Positions 16,928-26,201 are shown, counted from the first letter of the stretch. The stretch: DNA of 64,000 bases from Clostridium swellfunianum (GCF_023656515.1 NZ_JAMOFV010000006.1:622335-686334); one strand, 5' to 3'. Translations and numbers: made by a program. Notes: generated by a model from the letters alone, not told the origin.

Positions 16928-17837
16928 CACTAAATATATTTTTTATTGAATTAACGATTTCCTCGAAGTTTGTAATTGTTGCTGAAACCTTTGAATAAGC
17001 TATAACTAATTCTGAATTTACTCCATTGTGCGGCACCTTATAGTATTCCACATTTTTTATATGTGACATATAGTTTATATAACTAGCTCGGTTAAAACCA
17101 ACTCCAAAGTTTGCTGAAACCAGATTCATAATGGTTTCAATATTTCTTATTTCCATAATTTTTTTAGGAACCATTCTTTCTTTTTCAAACAAAATATCAC
17201 TAACTTCTCTTAAACTCTGCCCCTTCTGAGGCAAAATAAAGGTTTCTTCCTTTAAATCCTTAAAATCTATATATTGAAAATCACCATTTTCCTCCCATTT
17301 TGCCATTCTTCTAAGCTTGCTAGTTGAATTAACAGCCAGGAATAAATTATCATCTAAAATATGCACATAGTTTAAATCTTTTCTTCTTTTCATGCAGCTA
17401 TAAATGAGTATATCCACTTCATCATTGGCCATCATAGCTTCAAGCACAGCTGTATTTGATTCTTTAAATTCCAATTCTATGCCTGGATAGTTGTCTCTAA
17501 AATAACCCGCAATTTGAGCTACAATATATGGGGAGCGTCTCAGCTGTACTCCTACTCTTAACCTTCCAATACTGCCATTTAACAGATTCTGCAGTTCTAT
17601 TTTAAACTCCCGTTCCAGCAAAAGCATTTCCTTTGCCTTCTCAACATACTTCTCACCTAAATAGGTAAGTGCATAAAAATTATCTTTTCTTATAAATAAT
17701 TTAGTGCCTAAATTCTTTTCTAAATTGCTGATATACTGGCTTAAGGCAGGCTGGGAAAGAAATAACTTTTTTGCTGCCTTTGAAATACTTCCTTGCTCAG
17801 CTAAAGTACAGATATAGAGTTGTTCCTTTAAATTCAT
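16917..17837 (-). CDS. LysR-family transcriptional regulator
   Basis: A 306-residue LysR regulator. The N-terminal winged helix is complete (EQGSISKAAKKLFLSQPALSQYISNLEKNLG, about 15-45), followed by the linker helix and a two-lobed effector domain from about residue 90 with the usual GRLRVGVQLRRSP start. ATG at 17835-17837 behind GGGGAG. It lies directly upstream of the YfcC carrier and M20 hydrolase on the same strand but is separated from them by its own terminator and a fresh promoter, so it probably controls that operon by binding near 16850-16890 (inference from position). Confidence 0.92.
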   Translation of the reverse strand: MNLKEQLYICTLAEQGSISKAAKKLFLSQPALSQYISNLEKNLGTKLFIRKDNFYALTYLGEKYVEKAKEMLLLEREFKIELQNLLNGSIGRLRVGVQLRRSPYIVAQIAGYFRDNYPGIELEFKESNTAVLEAMMANDEVDILIYSCMKRRKDLNYVHILDDNLFLAVNSTSKLRRMAKWEENGDFQYIDFKDLKEETFILPQKGQSLREVSDILFEKERMVPKKIMEIRNIETIMNLVSANFGVGFNRASYINYMSHIKNVEYYKVPHNGVNSELVIAYSKVSATITNFEEIVNSIKNIFSEKV

Positions 17838-17981
17838 ATTATCTCCCCCCTATATAAGTTAAACAAATATTGGATATAACAAATACATATACTGCTGCTA
17901 AATTAAGTTCTGCAATAATTAAATTCTGCATAGTTTTCGATATTCCTTCAAAGATTGCATATTTATTTATAGGAACAATTT

Positions 17982-18021
17982 ATATGGTTAACCATATAAC
18001 CATTTAGCCATATAACCATTT
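17982..18021. promoter_or_regulatory. Five contiguous 8-bp operator repeats (consensus AACCATWT), one inverted and four direct
   Basis: Reading on the plus strand the units are ATATGGTT (inverted), AACCATAT, AACCATTT, AGCCATAT and AACCATTT with no spacing between them. They end 42 bases before the start of the ribbon-helix-helix gene. Contiguous short repeats in direct and inverted orientation are the classical operator form for ribbon-helix-helix repressors (for example the heptads of omega repressor, as known for that family), so autoregulation is likely. Confidence 0.7.
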
Positions 18022-18063
18022 ATAGATAAAATAGGCTTAAAAATTAATACAGGAGGTTTAGAA

Positions 18064-18420
18064 GTGAAACAGAAAATAGACAAATTTGATCTTGGCGATG
18101 ACGAGGAAATTGAAGAGGATGGCTTTATTGAAGCTCCTATTGGCAAACCCGTAGCAAGCTTTGACTTTATGGCGGAGGCTGTGAAGCCTCCCCTCATTGA
18201 CAACAGAAGGTTTAGACTCTCTGCCAATGTGCCTACTCCTTTAATTGACGGTGAAGGCTTTGATATAAAAAGAACCTACAAGCTCAGAGAATCTACAGCA
18301 AGAATGCTCAATGAAATAAAGGCAGTGCACCCAGATGTGAATGTTTATATGAATACTATTGTAGACGCGGCAATAAGGCATTATTATGAATTTATTTTCT
18401 CAAAACAGGAGAGTATTTAG
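18064..18420 (+). CDS. Ribbon-helix-helix (Arc/MetJ-fold) DNA-binding protein with acidic N-terminal extension
   Basis: A 118-residue protein starting with GTG behind AGGAGG (18051-18056). Residues 1-75 are acidic and low in predicted structure (KFDLGDDEEIEEDGFIEAP). The C-terminal ~45 residues fit a ribbon-helix-helix fold: a strand FDIKRTYKL, helix one ESTARMLNEIKAVHP, a turn, and helix two NTIVDAAIRHYYEFIF. No toxin gene is adjacent, so I do not call it an antitoxin. The octad array immediately upstream is the probable binding site, and a matching half-site pair lies at the YfcC promoter. Ribbon-helix-helix assignment is by pattern, not by search. Confidence 0.65.
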   Translation: MKQKIDKFDLGDDEEIEEDGFIEAPIGKPVASFDFMAEAVKPPLIDNRRFRLSANVPTPLIDGEGFDIKRTYKLRESTARMLNEIKAVHPDVNVYMNTIVDAAIRHYYEFIFSKQESI

Positions 18421-18439
18421 ATAGTTGGCTAGGTTTAAG

Positions 18440-18664
18440 AATAGCGTTGAAATCATGCACGTTATTTGTTCTCTAGGAAAAAGTTCGCTGCACATATAAG
18501 ACTAAGACTTCTTTTATATAACTCTGCTAAAATTTTTAAACTCGCTTCTCTCAAACAGTAAAAATTTCTTAACGCAGAATTACATAAAAGAAGTCAAGTC
18601 TTATTGATGTTCGCTCAATGTTTTCTACGAGAACAAATAACATGCTTACTTCAACACAGTTATT
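18440..18664. mobile_element. Long imperfect inverted-repeat element (~225 bp)
   Basis: The left half (18440-18540) and right half (18558-18664) are imperfect inverse complements. Outer arms include GCACGTTATTTGTTCTC (18457-18473) opposite GAGAACAAATAACATGC (18629-18645), and inner arms AAGACTTCTTTTATATAA opposite TTACATAAAAGAAGTC. No coding potential. It fills the spacer between the ribbon-helix-helix gene and the YjbR gene. The architecture is that of a MITE or a large palindromic element of the same class as the one at 63797-63995. Confidence 0.7.
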
Positions 18665-18749
18665 AATCATATGCAAATAATTTATACTAAGTTTTTCTGA
18701 TAATGTTATAATAAATATTATGCAAAAATAACTTTATGGGGGTTATGAA

Positions 18750-19106
18750 ATGAATTTAGAACAATTCAAAAGCTATTGCCTGAGCAAAAAAGGAGTATCC
18801 GAAGCCTTTCCCTTCGACGAAGAGACCTTGGTGCTTAAGGTTGGCTCAAAGATGTTTGCCTTAACAAACATCAACAAGCCTATTCTTGAAGTTAACCTAA
18901 AATGCGATCCTTTCATGTCCCAGGATTTAAGAAAAGAATACAGCTCCATAAAGCCCGGCTACCACATGAACAAAACCCATTGGAACACCGTAACCGTTGA
19001 TGGAACTGTACCAGAAGATAAATTGCTATTTTTAATCGATTTGTCCTATGACTTGGTTTTTAAAAGTCTTAAGAAGAGTGAAAAGCTAGCAGTGGAGAAG
19101 CGGTAG
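18750..19106 (+). CDS. MmcQ/YjbR family DNA-binding-like protein
   Basis: A 118-residue protein of the YjbR (MmcQ) family. Recognisable parts are SKKGVSEAFPFDEETLVLKVGSKMFAL near the N terminus, a Cys-Asp pair in VNLKCDPF, and the conserved PGYHMNKTHWNTVTVDG. The family has a double-wing-like fold and is often annotated as DNA-binding, but its role is not established. It starts at the ATG at 18750 behind GGGGG. Monocistronic as far as I can see, between a palindromic element and the defence block. Confidence 0.88.
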   Translation: MNLEQFKSYCLSKKGVSEAFPFDEETLVLKVGSKMFALTNINKPILEVNLKCDPFMSQDLRKEYSSIKPGYHMNKTHWNTVTVDGTVPEDKLLFLIDLSYDLVFKSLKKSEKLAVEKR

Positions 19107-19257
19107 AGGCTTTGCTGCTGGCTTGGGGGCTTTGCAAGGATTTATAGCGTAGAGTATTTAGTCTATGGTAGTCGTTTGCTTCAACCTTCTTAAGACAAAT
19201 CTAATGATCTTTTTTTAGAAATTATGATTTATGAACTCTGTATAACTGCTAATTAAA

Positions 19258-19563
19258 TTAGAGCCAGCAATAGCTTATATACTGGCTTCTGTTTTCATCA
19301 AAAGTGAAGCCTTGTTTTTTAAATTCCTGAAGCAAAAATTTATCTACAGCATAGGGTGATTTTGATTTTAACTCATTAATTAATTCTGTATTGATAGAAG
19401 CCTTGTAGTCCTTAAATAGTATTTCATATTCATCTTTCAATTTAGTATTTACTTTTACTTCCTCTTCAAATTCCTTTGATAGCGCTTCAGCAACAACTTG
19501 TATAAACCTCTCTGCACTCATATTCTTTGACATATAACCTCTAATATAACCTGTACTATTCAT
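19258..19563 (-). CDS. Hypothetical protein, 101 residues
   Basis: Not recognised. A soluble, mixed-charge, mostly helical protein with two Lys/Glu-rich helices (EALSKEFEEEVKVNTKLKDE and NTELINELKSKSPYAVDKFL) and a C-terminal aromatic end (SQYISYCWL). ATG at 19561-19563 behind GAGAGG. Directly upstream on the same strand lies a small structured leader with its own terminator (19605-19740), so expression may depend on read-through of that hairpin. Confidence 0.55.
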   Translation of the reverse strand: MNSTGYIRGYMSKNMSAERFIQVVAEALSKEFEEEVKVNTKLKDEYEILFKDYKASINTELINELKSKSPYAVDKFLLQEFKKQGFTFDENRSQYISYCWL

Positions 19564-19604
19564 TACTTATACCTCTCATTTCAATTTATTTTAGTTTTTT
19601 AAGC

Positions 19605-19740
19605 AAATAAAAAATCTTCTTACCCTAAGATAAGAAGATATCAATTCATCATAGTATCCACCTCCTTATCGCTGTTAGCAGAACCACCTTACTTAATAAG
19701 CAGGTTGGTATAGGGTCAACGAGCTAACTCTCTACCCTAA
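19605..19740 (-). ncRNA. Structured leader with strong SD, tiny ORF and terminator; possible degenerate type I toxin locus
   Basis: On the minus strand a GC-richer segment (19681-19740) contains complementary parts (ACCAACCT / AGGTGGT around TTAAG). It is followed by AAGGAGG (19661-19667), a minute reading frame ATG-ATG-AAT-TGA (19652-19641), then a hairpin with 9-bp arms (19614-19622 / 19631-19639) and six T. The order promoter-leader-SD-start-terminator is that of a small-peptide transcript. The leader resembles those I remember for holin-like type I toxins, but here the peptide is only two to six codons. Classification is tentative. Confidence 0.4.
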
Positions 19741-19836
19741 CTCTTGATATTTGAGTGATGTATTTAGTTTTTAAATGGAGTTAATTTATTCCATTATTTA
19801 GATTTTACCATGTATTTTTAAAATTATCAATACGAA

Positions 19837-20343
19837 TTATTTATATCCAAGCTTCTTCATCATAGCAGCAGTTCCTATAGTTTGTGTATTAATTAGCACA
19901 TAATTGGTTTCTGAAGGTATATCAGGATTATTAATTTGGTTTAAATATTCTATGTACACCTCCATAAGCTTACCTATAATACTCTCGTATTCATTTTTAT
20001 CAATATCAAGCAACTTCATTGCAAGTAAAATCTCACTGATATCAACCTTAAAACTTAAATTTTCAAATGAAGTTAAACTATTATTCCACTCGGAAGCAGA
20101 TATTACCCCGAAGGCAAAAGCAAATCTCATAGCATTATAAACCCCAGTGGTATATTCGGACACAGGTATTTTCTTCATATAATCTGAATGAAAAATGGCA
20201 CTTACATTATCCTTATAACTAGCTACAATTTCCGGTGAGTATGGTAAACCCTCAAATGTATCTATAATTCCTAATGAAACCATTGAGTTCACCATTTTCT
20301 GTGTTAAACTTAAATTCTGCTTTTTCTTTTTAAAAAAATTCAT
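19837..20343 (-). CDS. Hypothetical soluble protein, 168 residues
   Basis: Not recognised. I start at the ATG at 20341-20343 (MNFFKKKKQN), behind GGGGGAAGGG; the upstream in-frame start at 20373 is unlikely. After a basic N terminus the protein looks all-helical, with conserved-looking aromatic and hydrophobic patches (YNAMRFAFAFGVISASEWN; LLDIDKNEYESIIGKLMEVY). No signal peptide or membrane helix. It sits downstream of the ankyrin protein on the same strand at a distance of ~185 bases. Confidence 0.5.
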   Translation of the reverse strand: MNFFKKKKQNLSLTQKMVNSMVSLGIIDTFEGLPYSPEIVASYKDNVSAIFHSDYMKKIPVSEYTTGVYNAMRFAFAFGVISASEWNNSLTSFENLSFKVDISEILLAMKLLDIDKNEYESIIGKLMEVYIEYLNQINNPDIPSETNYVLINTQTIGTAAMMKKLGYK

Positions 20344-20528
20344 TACAACCCTTCCCCCAAACATTGATTTCAAACTTTATACTTATGCATTTTTTAAACT
20401 TTTACTTTGTGTCTAATTAATAATACTTGATAATTCACTATGCATTTAAACTGCTTCATCTAGATTATCACTAATAGCCTCAATAATTCCATTGTATAGA
20501 TATCTCTCTAAATTATATTTATTGCCCC

Positions 20529-22430
20529 CTATTCTTTCGCTCCCGCTTCAATAAGCATATTATAGATATTTTCATAAATCTGATCATTATATTTGTTATA
20601 AAACTCATCATTCTTTAAGCGTAATATATTCATAAGAGGAGTCTTGCCAAATCTATCGTGAATATTTACATCTGCTCCAGAATTAATTAGCAGTCTACAA
20701 ATCTCTTCATCTGCATAGTAGGTAGTAAAACAAAACAATGGAGTTTGTCCATTATCATTTTTAAGATTTACGTTTATACCATAATCAATTAGTAACTTAC
20801 ATATCTCAACCTTATTTTTTTTCTTATAAAATAAATCGTGTAATGCTGAGTGTTTATATTTATCTTGACTATTTACATCAACACCCATCTCAAGCAAATA
20901 GCTAATAAGTTCAATATTACATGTTCCTATAGCAATTAGCAGAAGAGATTGATTCTTATCATCACAAAAATCTAAGCACGCCCCATTTTCAATTAACAGC
21001 TTACAAACCTCTAAATGTCCTCTGCTTACTGCCCCAGCTATAGGTCTTGTTGTTATGCTGGATCCTTCTATACTGGCCCCAGCACCAATAAGTAGTTTAA
21101 CTATATCAAGATGACCACTGGATGAAGCTGCATAGATTGGAGAGTCACTTCCGTTGCTGAATCCTTCTATATTCGCTCCAGCATCAATTAGCATCTTAAC
21201 TATGTCTAGGTTACCACTAGATGAAGCGGTAGAAAGTATAGAGCTAAAGATATTTGCACCTTCATAATTAACATTGGCACCTTTTGCAATTAAGCACTTA
21301 CACATTATTTCATTATTCGAAGATACCGCATAATGCAGCAATCTACCTAAGTAATCAACATGCAAATCTTTTACCATTGGTAGAGTCCTTTCAAAAATCT
21401 CTATGTTTCCAAGCCTTACAACCTCTTCTAACGTTTCTTTATCCGGGATCGCTCCATTTTTTAATAAGTAATCAAATAACTTCATATCTTTTGACCGAAT
21501 CGCATAATTTAATGTAGTTGTACTTGGCTTTGCACCTGCCTTTATTAGAATACCGCATATCTCTTTATAACCCTTCGTTATAGCTAAAGCTATATTCCCA
21601 GAATCTACTTTTGCCCCATTCTTTATAAGTAATTCACAAATTTCTTTGTTCCCATTTGCAATAGCACAGTCCAGAGGTGTATACCGACCAGTTGTATAAT
21701 CTAAATCCACCCCCTCAATTATTAATTCTCTACACTTTTCATAATCCTCTTCCTTTATAGCATTAATGAGGTATTCTGATCTCTCTTTTTTAAAGAACAA
21801 AACAATAAAATCTTCTTCTACTAAATTTTCTAATTCTACTAAATTTAATAATTTAAATATAAAGGGCGAATATTTTGTTCCAAAATACTTTTCCGTCAGC
21901 TTTAAGTCTTTATATAATCTTAAATCATTTTTTAAGATATCTATAGCATCCTTAATATACTGTTTATTTAACTTTATAGATTTATTATTAGTTATACTCT
22001 TAAAGACAACATAGCTTCCTTTAAAACTAGATATACTCATATCATTATACTTAAATTCAACTTCTAGTGCTTTATCAATTACCTTTTCCGTCTTTTTACT
22101 TGCATCGTCATATGTAACTTTGTCAAGCAACTGCCTTACTCGAACAACTTCTTTCTTCTTATATTCATATATAGCTGCTGGTCTTCCACCAGTTTCATAA
22201 TACTTCGTGAAATATACATCTGTCATTCGTCCATCTTTAACTTTAAAGCTAAGGCTCCGACTCATGTCTTCATCACCTTCTTCGTATATATCCTCAAAGA
22301 AGTCATAATCTTCATCTTCTCCAAACGCATACATATAATTATCGCTGCCTAGTCCATTCTCATCAAAAATTTCCTCAACTATTTCTTCTTTTACTTTTCT
22401 TCCCTCATAAATTAGATATAACTTCTCCAC
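20529..22430 (-). CDS. Ankyrin-repeat protein, 633 residues
   Basis: Protein-binding scaffold. Residues 1-220 form a unique acidic N-terminal region (stretches such as FGEDEDYDFFEDIYEEGDED). From about 235 to the end there are roughly 11-12 ankyrin units with the usual TPLxxAIxxGxxEICxLLIxxGAxV pattern (for example SGHLDIVKLLIGAGASIEG). No signal or membrane segment. It begins with GTG behind AAGGGGGCG. Large ankyrin proteins in bacteria often mediate protein interactions, sometimes in defence or toxin-immunity settings; the context here is a defence-like island but no partner is obvious. Repeat boundaries are estimates. Confidence 0.85.
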   Translation of the reverse strand: MEKLYLIYEGRKVKEEIVEEIFDENGLGSDNYMYAFGEDEDYDFFEDIYEEGDEDMSRSLSFKVKDGRMTDVYFTKYYETGGRPAAIYEYKKKEVVRVRQLLDKVTYDDASKKTEKVIDKALEVEFKYNDMSISSFKGSYVVFKSITNNKSIKLNKQYIKDAIDILKNDLRLYKDLKLTEKYFGTKYSPFIFKLLNLVELENLVEEDFIVLFFKKERSEYLINAIKEEDYEKCRELIIEGVDLDYTTGRYTPLDCAIANGNKEICELLIKNGAKVDSGNIALAITKGYKEICGILIKAGAKPSTTTLNYAIRSKDMKLFDYLLKNGAIPDKETLEEVVRLGNIEIFERTLPMVKDLHVDYLGRLLHYAVSSNNEIMCKCLIAKGANVNYEGANIFSSILSTASSSGNLDIVKMLIDAGANIEGFSNGSDSPIYAASSSGHLDIVKLLIGAGASIEGSSITTRPIAGAVSRGHLEVCKLLIENGACLDFCDDKNQSLLLIAIGTCNIELISYLLEMGVDVNSQDKYKHSALHDLFYKKKNKVEICKLLIDYGINVNLKNDNGQTPLFCFTTYYADEEICRLLINSGADVNIHDRFGKTPLMNILRLKNDEFYNKYNDQIYENIYNMLIEAGAKE

Positions 22431-22475
22431 ACACCACGCCCCCTTACATATATTTACATATTTATTTTATCATAA

Positions 22476-22525
22476 AAAAAGCAACTACAACCATAATTAT
22501 TAATATATGGTCGTAGCTACTTTTT
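22476..22525. terminator. Hairpin terminator after the RecD-like helicase gene
   Basis: Arms of about 18 bases with a few mismatches (…ACTACAACCAT / ATGGTCGTAG…), flanked by A7 and T5 so usable on either strand; its position suits the minus-strand helicase gene. Confidence 0.75.
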
Positions 22526-22547
22526 ATAGATTTAACTTATAATTATT

Positions 22548-25500
22548 CTAAACTATCTTTTCTATCAGATTATCAATACTTTGTACATCAATGCCACTGG
22601 AGCCAAACTCATAAGTAATAATCAAGTTTCCGCCTTCATTAATTGGCTTTATGCCATTTCTTTTATACAAACCCAATTTAGCATTCCACCTTCTCTTATA
22701 ATTTTCATCATTCATTAACCCGCAGTGTTCCCAGTAATATTTGTCTCCATAATCATTTTCAAAAGTAAAGTCTGGATATTTAGTACTTCCGTTAAGCTTT
22801 AAAGGCTGTTCATAACTATAGCTTATTCCATGTGCAATAAGCCTCTCTGAAATTATAACTTCGGACTTGGACCTAAATAAATCACCCTTTGAGTTTCTGT
22901 GAACTAAATTAACATCTAAGAATGTATGCCTTTCCTCATTATATATTGGGTCAGGCTCAACAAACAAATTTGTTAATCTTTGTGCCGTTTCTGAAGAATT
23001 ATCTAATGTATATTTTTTCAGCTCATGAATATTTTCCTGACATAGAAGTACAATCTTCTTTTTTTGCCTTGTTAGTGCTGTATAAATAAGTTCTCTAGAC
23101 AAAATCCTACAGTTTTTAGGTATTACTAATATTACAGTATCAAACTGACTTCCCTGAGCCTTATGTACTGTAATTGAGTAGGCTAACTCTATTGGATTAG
23201 TGTCATTCTCATCTGAAAAATCTCTATAACTAAAACCATATTTTGCTCCAAGCTGAGATGAAAATTCGATATTTGTGAAATCCTTACTCTTAAAGCCATC
23301 TACTACAATACCTATCTCTCCATTAGCTAGATAACCTTTCCCCGCATCCTTGGGAAAACAATCTCTTCCGTGATTCATCACATTTATTACTTTATCTCCA
23401 TAAACCACTTCATCATTGCCTATAGGTTTAGGTATTTTTCTTCTATTGCTCTTACTGTACTCCAATGTGCTGTTTCTAAAAGTATTATGTATCCAATGAT
23501 TTATCGAATTACAGCCAAAGGCAGGGTTTCTTACTGGAGATAAAATTTGCCACTCTTCAATTTTCTCAGCTGAACCAAGATTAAAATAGGTTTTACCACT
23601 TACTTCTACTGCTCCAAGTGATTTATTGAAGCCGTTAATATCTTCCTCATTCTGAAGTTTAAGTTCTTCTATTAATACTTTCATCAGCTTATCATTAAAA
23701 TCTTCCTCGCCATCAAATTCTACATAGTCAATATATTGAGTTGATTTCCTGCTTTCTAGTAAATCAAATATTTCATCTTCAGCTGGACTTAATAATTGTC
23801 CACTAAACCATCTTGCTAGAGCAATGTCATCCCTTTCCTCATCTTTATTATCCTCTTGTCTTTTTAAAACGGTAAGTTCACCACATAGGGAATCCTTTGT
23901 CTTTAAATACTCAACAATATCTACAAACGGTCTTCCAGCTCCTATAGGTGGTAATTGCCTTATGTCTCCAACAAATATGATTCTTTTTGCCTTCTTAATG
24001 CATTCTAAGAGAGCTGCCACCATATCAACTGTAAGCATAGATGCTTCATCAACAATAACAGTTCCATAGCTTCTTTCGTCAGACTTTCCCAGCATCTTAT
24101 ACCTGAAGGTTTTCCAGTCAAATCTTTTGCTTTTTGTTAAGAACTGAGCAATAGTATAAGCTTTTATATTAAGCTCTTTGCTAGCTTCCTCTATCCTAAC
24201 TCTTGCTTTACCAGTAGGAGCTAAAAGTAATACCTCTTCATTTTTTATTTCATCAACTGACAAAAGAACATCAATAACAGAAGTTTTACCTGTACCGGCA
24301 GGTCCAATAAGAGTGGATATCTTGTTTTGAGAAAGAATATCTAAAGCCTTACTTTTTTCTTCTCTCCCTAATTTTTCATTTTCTCTTTTATACCCTCTTT
24401 GGAAATCCTCAAGCTTACCAAATTTCTTATCCATTATCCTGAACCAATTAAAATTTAGTTGATATTTTACTGATTTAGCTCTTTTCTCAATTACCGTTCT
24501 AATGAAAGTTTCCATACTATATAGCCTTTTTAATTGATAAGCCTTTGTTCCATTTTTTAGAGGTATTATGTATATTTCATCCTGGAAATAGCTTTCAACT
24601 GAATTAAGGATATCTTCATGTATAATACACTCTGGTCTTATAGATAGCCTTTCAAATCTTTGTCTTAACTGCTCAACTGGCAGCAAGGTGTGTCCTTCAT
24701 CTGCTGTCCTTTCTAAAATCTCTATAATAAGTGCTCTTATTCTTCTTTTATCCAGACCGCTATCTAGATAAGATGGCTCTTCAAGTGGAAATTTATTAGC
24801 TATTGCTTCAAATGGAAATATACCCCTATCTATAGTTCCAATACTTATGGGATACTCGCCTTCTCTAGTTACCTCAAATATCCTATAAGGATTTTCAATA
24901 AGATCATCATCCTCACAGTTTATGCCTTGCTTCTGTCTATTTGTCTTATCAAGCAGCATTGCTGCTTCACTGCTACTTATTTCAAATCGGCTTAGAAGCT
25001 TAAGATACTTTTTTCTGTTATTTGGCATAGTCTTCCATATCTCACAAAGGAACTTAGGTATGCATTTTATAATATTTCCAGTTAAGTATTTGCTAGGGTT
25101 GTTAAAAACATAATTTAAATACTCCCATGGATCTTCGTCTTCATTTATTTTATCCTGAATGTCCTTAGCAACAATATTTCCTAGAGGAATTCCTAATGCA
25201 CACAGAACAGAACCTAAGCCAGGATAGGCTCCTCTAAACCTCCAAATCTCTTCAAGTATTTTGTCAATCCATTTTATTTGATTCGAAAGGTCTATTTCTA
25301 TATGTTGCTCAATAGTTTTTAATGTTTTTAAACAATTTAAAAGAGATTCAATAACGGTATCGTTACTCATATGTTCCGTTCCATAAGAGTACTCATCAAA
25401 TTTGTCATCAGGAGCAAAGGCTACCATTTCTTTTATAGGAAAGTTAATATTTTTTTCTGCAAACTTTACAACTTCATCATAAGGCATTAAAAAACCATCC

Positions 25501-26201
25501 TTGAAGTCTGGTCTTATGGAATGTTCTATGTTTCTTTCCCAGAGGACAGACTTCATATCCTTATCCTCAGTATACTTGTATTCTACACATTCCCCTACCT
25601 TTAGCACTCTTCCAACTCCAATTATTACTCTTCTTGAATCCTCAACAAAGGGCACTTCTTTTGCGTAGAAAATACAAATGGATTCCTGTGGTTTAATGTG
25701 TCCAAAAAATGTATCAAGCAATTCCTTTTGATTTTCTCTTGCCTGAACCCAGCTTGTACTAAAACCTAAATTTGGTTCCCAATACTCGTCTAAATTTAAA
25801 CCATATGAACTCTTGAACTCACCTAAATTACTCTTTAGCATCCATCTATATGGTACACCAACAGCTGAATATGGAGGATATTCAAACTCTGTAGGCAAAA
25901 AATGTTCATGTGTTTTTTTCTTCATAGAAGCATATGGATGAACCTTGCTTTTAACCAGGCTGAAATCAGCCATAAAGCTTCCTCTCTCACCAAGACAAGG
26001 AGGAATTTCATTTTCATCAAGTTCAGAGAAAGCCCTTCCTTTAATTTCATCTTCTTTGACTTCATCCTTACTAAGTAAAATATTTTTCAATCTTAAACAT
26101 GCTAGGTTATTCTTAGGGTTTTCACATACACATCCCTTCCAGCCGCCGTCATGCCATGGAACTCTTAATGATACATGGCGTAAACGATATTTATCTTGCA
26201 T
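22548..26201 (-). CDS. RecD-like superfamily 1 helicase with C-terminal PD-(D/E)XK-like domain
   Basis: Large helicase of 1217 residues. The N-terminal ~600 residues are unusual and include HDGGWKGCVC...NLACLRLKNI, possibly a Cys-containing site. The helicase core has Walker A LIGPAGTGKTSVIDV (about 640), Walker B TVIVDEASMLTVDM, motif III FVGDIRQLPPIGAGRP and the UvrD/RecD C-terminal signature SITVHKAQGSQFDTVILV with YTALTRQKKK. The last ~120 residues (RSKSEVIISERL, YPDFTF, YYWEH) look like a PD-(D/E)XK-type nuclease fold. Start ATG at 26199-26201 follows GAGGTG; the GTG at 26210 overlaps it. It lies downstream of the Res gene but behind a terminator. Probably a DNA-processing defence enzyme (inference). 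Confidence 0.8.
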   Translation of the reverse strand: MQDKYRLRHVSLRVPWHDGGWKGCVCENPKNNLACLRLKNILLSKDEVKEDEIKGRAFSELDENEIPPCLGERGSFMADFSLVKSKVHPYASMKKKTHEHFLPTEFEYPPYSAVGVPYRWMLKSNLGEFKSSYGLNLDEYWEPNLGFSTSWVQARENQKELLDTFFGHIKPQESICIFYAKEVPFVEDSRRVIIGVGRVLKVGECVEYKYTEDKDMKSVLWERNIEHSIRPDFKDGFLMPYDEVVKFAEKNINFPIKEMVAFAPDDKFDEYSYGTEHMSNDTVIESLLNCLKTLKTIEQHIEIDLSNQIKWIDKILEEIWRFRGAYPGLGSVLCALGIPLGNIVAKDIQDKINEDEDPWEYLNYVFNNPSKYLTGNIIKCIPKFLCEIWKTMPNNRKKYLKLLSRFEISSSEAAMLLDKTNRQKQGINCEDDDLIENPYRIFEVTREGEYPISIGTIDRGIFPFEAIANKFPLEEPSYLDSGLDKRRIRALIIEILERTADEGHTLLPVEQLRQRFERLSIRPECIIHEDILNSVESYFQDEIYIIPLKNGTKAYQLKRLYSMETFIRTVIEKRAKSVKYQLNFNWFRIMDKKFGKLEDFQRGYKRENEKLGREEKSKALDILSQNKISTLIGPAGTGKTSVIDVLLSVDEIKNEEVLLLAPTGKARVRIEEASKELNIKAYTIAQFLTKSKRFDWKTFRYKMLGKSDERSYGTVIVDEASMLTVDMVAALLECIKKAKRIIFVGDIRQLPPIGAGRPFVDIVEYLKTKDSLCGELTVLKRQEDNKDEERDDIALARWFSGQLLSPAEDEIFDLLESRKSTQYIDYVEFDGEEDFNDKLMKVLIEELKLQNEEDINGFNKSLGAVEVSGKTYFNLGSAEKIEEWQILSPVRNPAFGCNSINHWIHNTFRNSTLEYSKSNRRKIPKPIGNDEVVYGDKVINVMNHGRDCFPKDAGKGYLANGEIGIVVDGFKSKDFTNIEFSSQLGAKYGFSYRDFSDENDTNPIELAYSITVHKAQGSQFDTVILVIPKNCRILSRELIYTALTRQKKKIVLLCQENIHELKKYTLDNSSETAQRLTNLFVEPDPIYNEERHTFLDVNLVHRNSKGDLFRSKSEVIISERLIAHGISYSYEQPLKLNGSTKYPDFTFENDYGDKYYWEHCGLMNDENYKRRWNAKLGLYKRNGIKPINEGGNLIITYEFGSSGIDVQSIDNLIEKIV

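Noticed and set aside
18064..18420. Antitoxin of a toxin-antitoxin pair
   Set aside because: No adjacent gene resembles a toxin; the next gene is a YjbR-type protein beyond a palindromic element.
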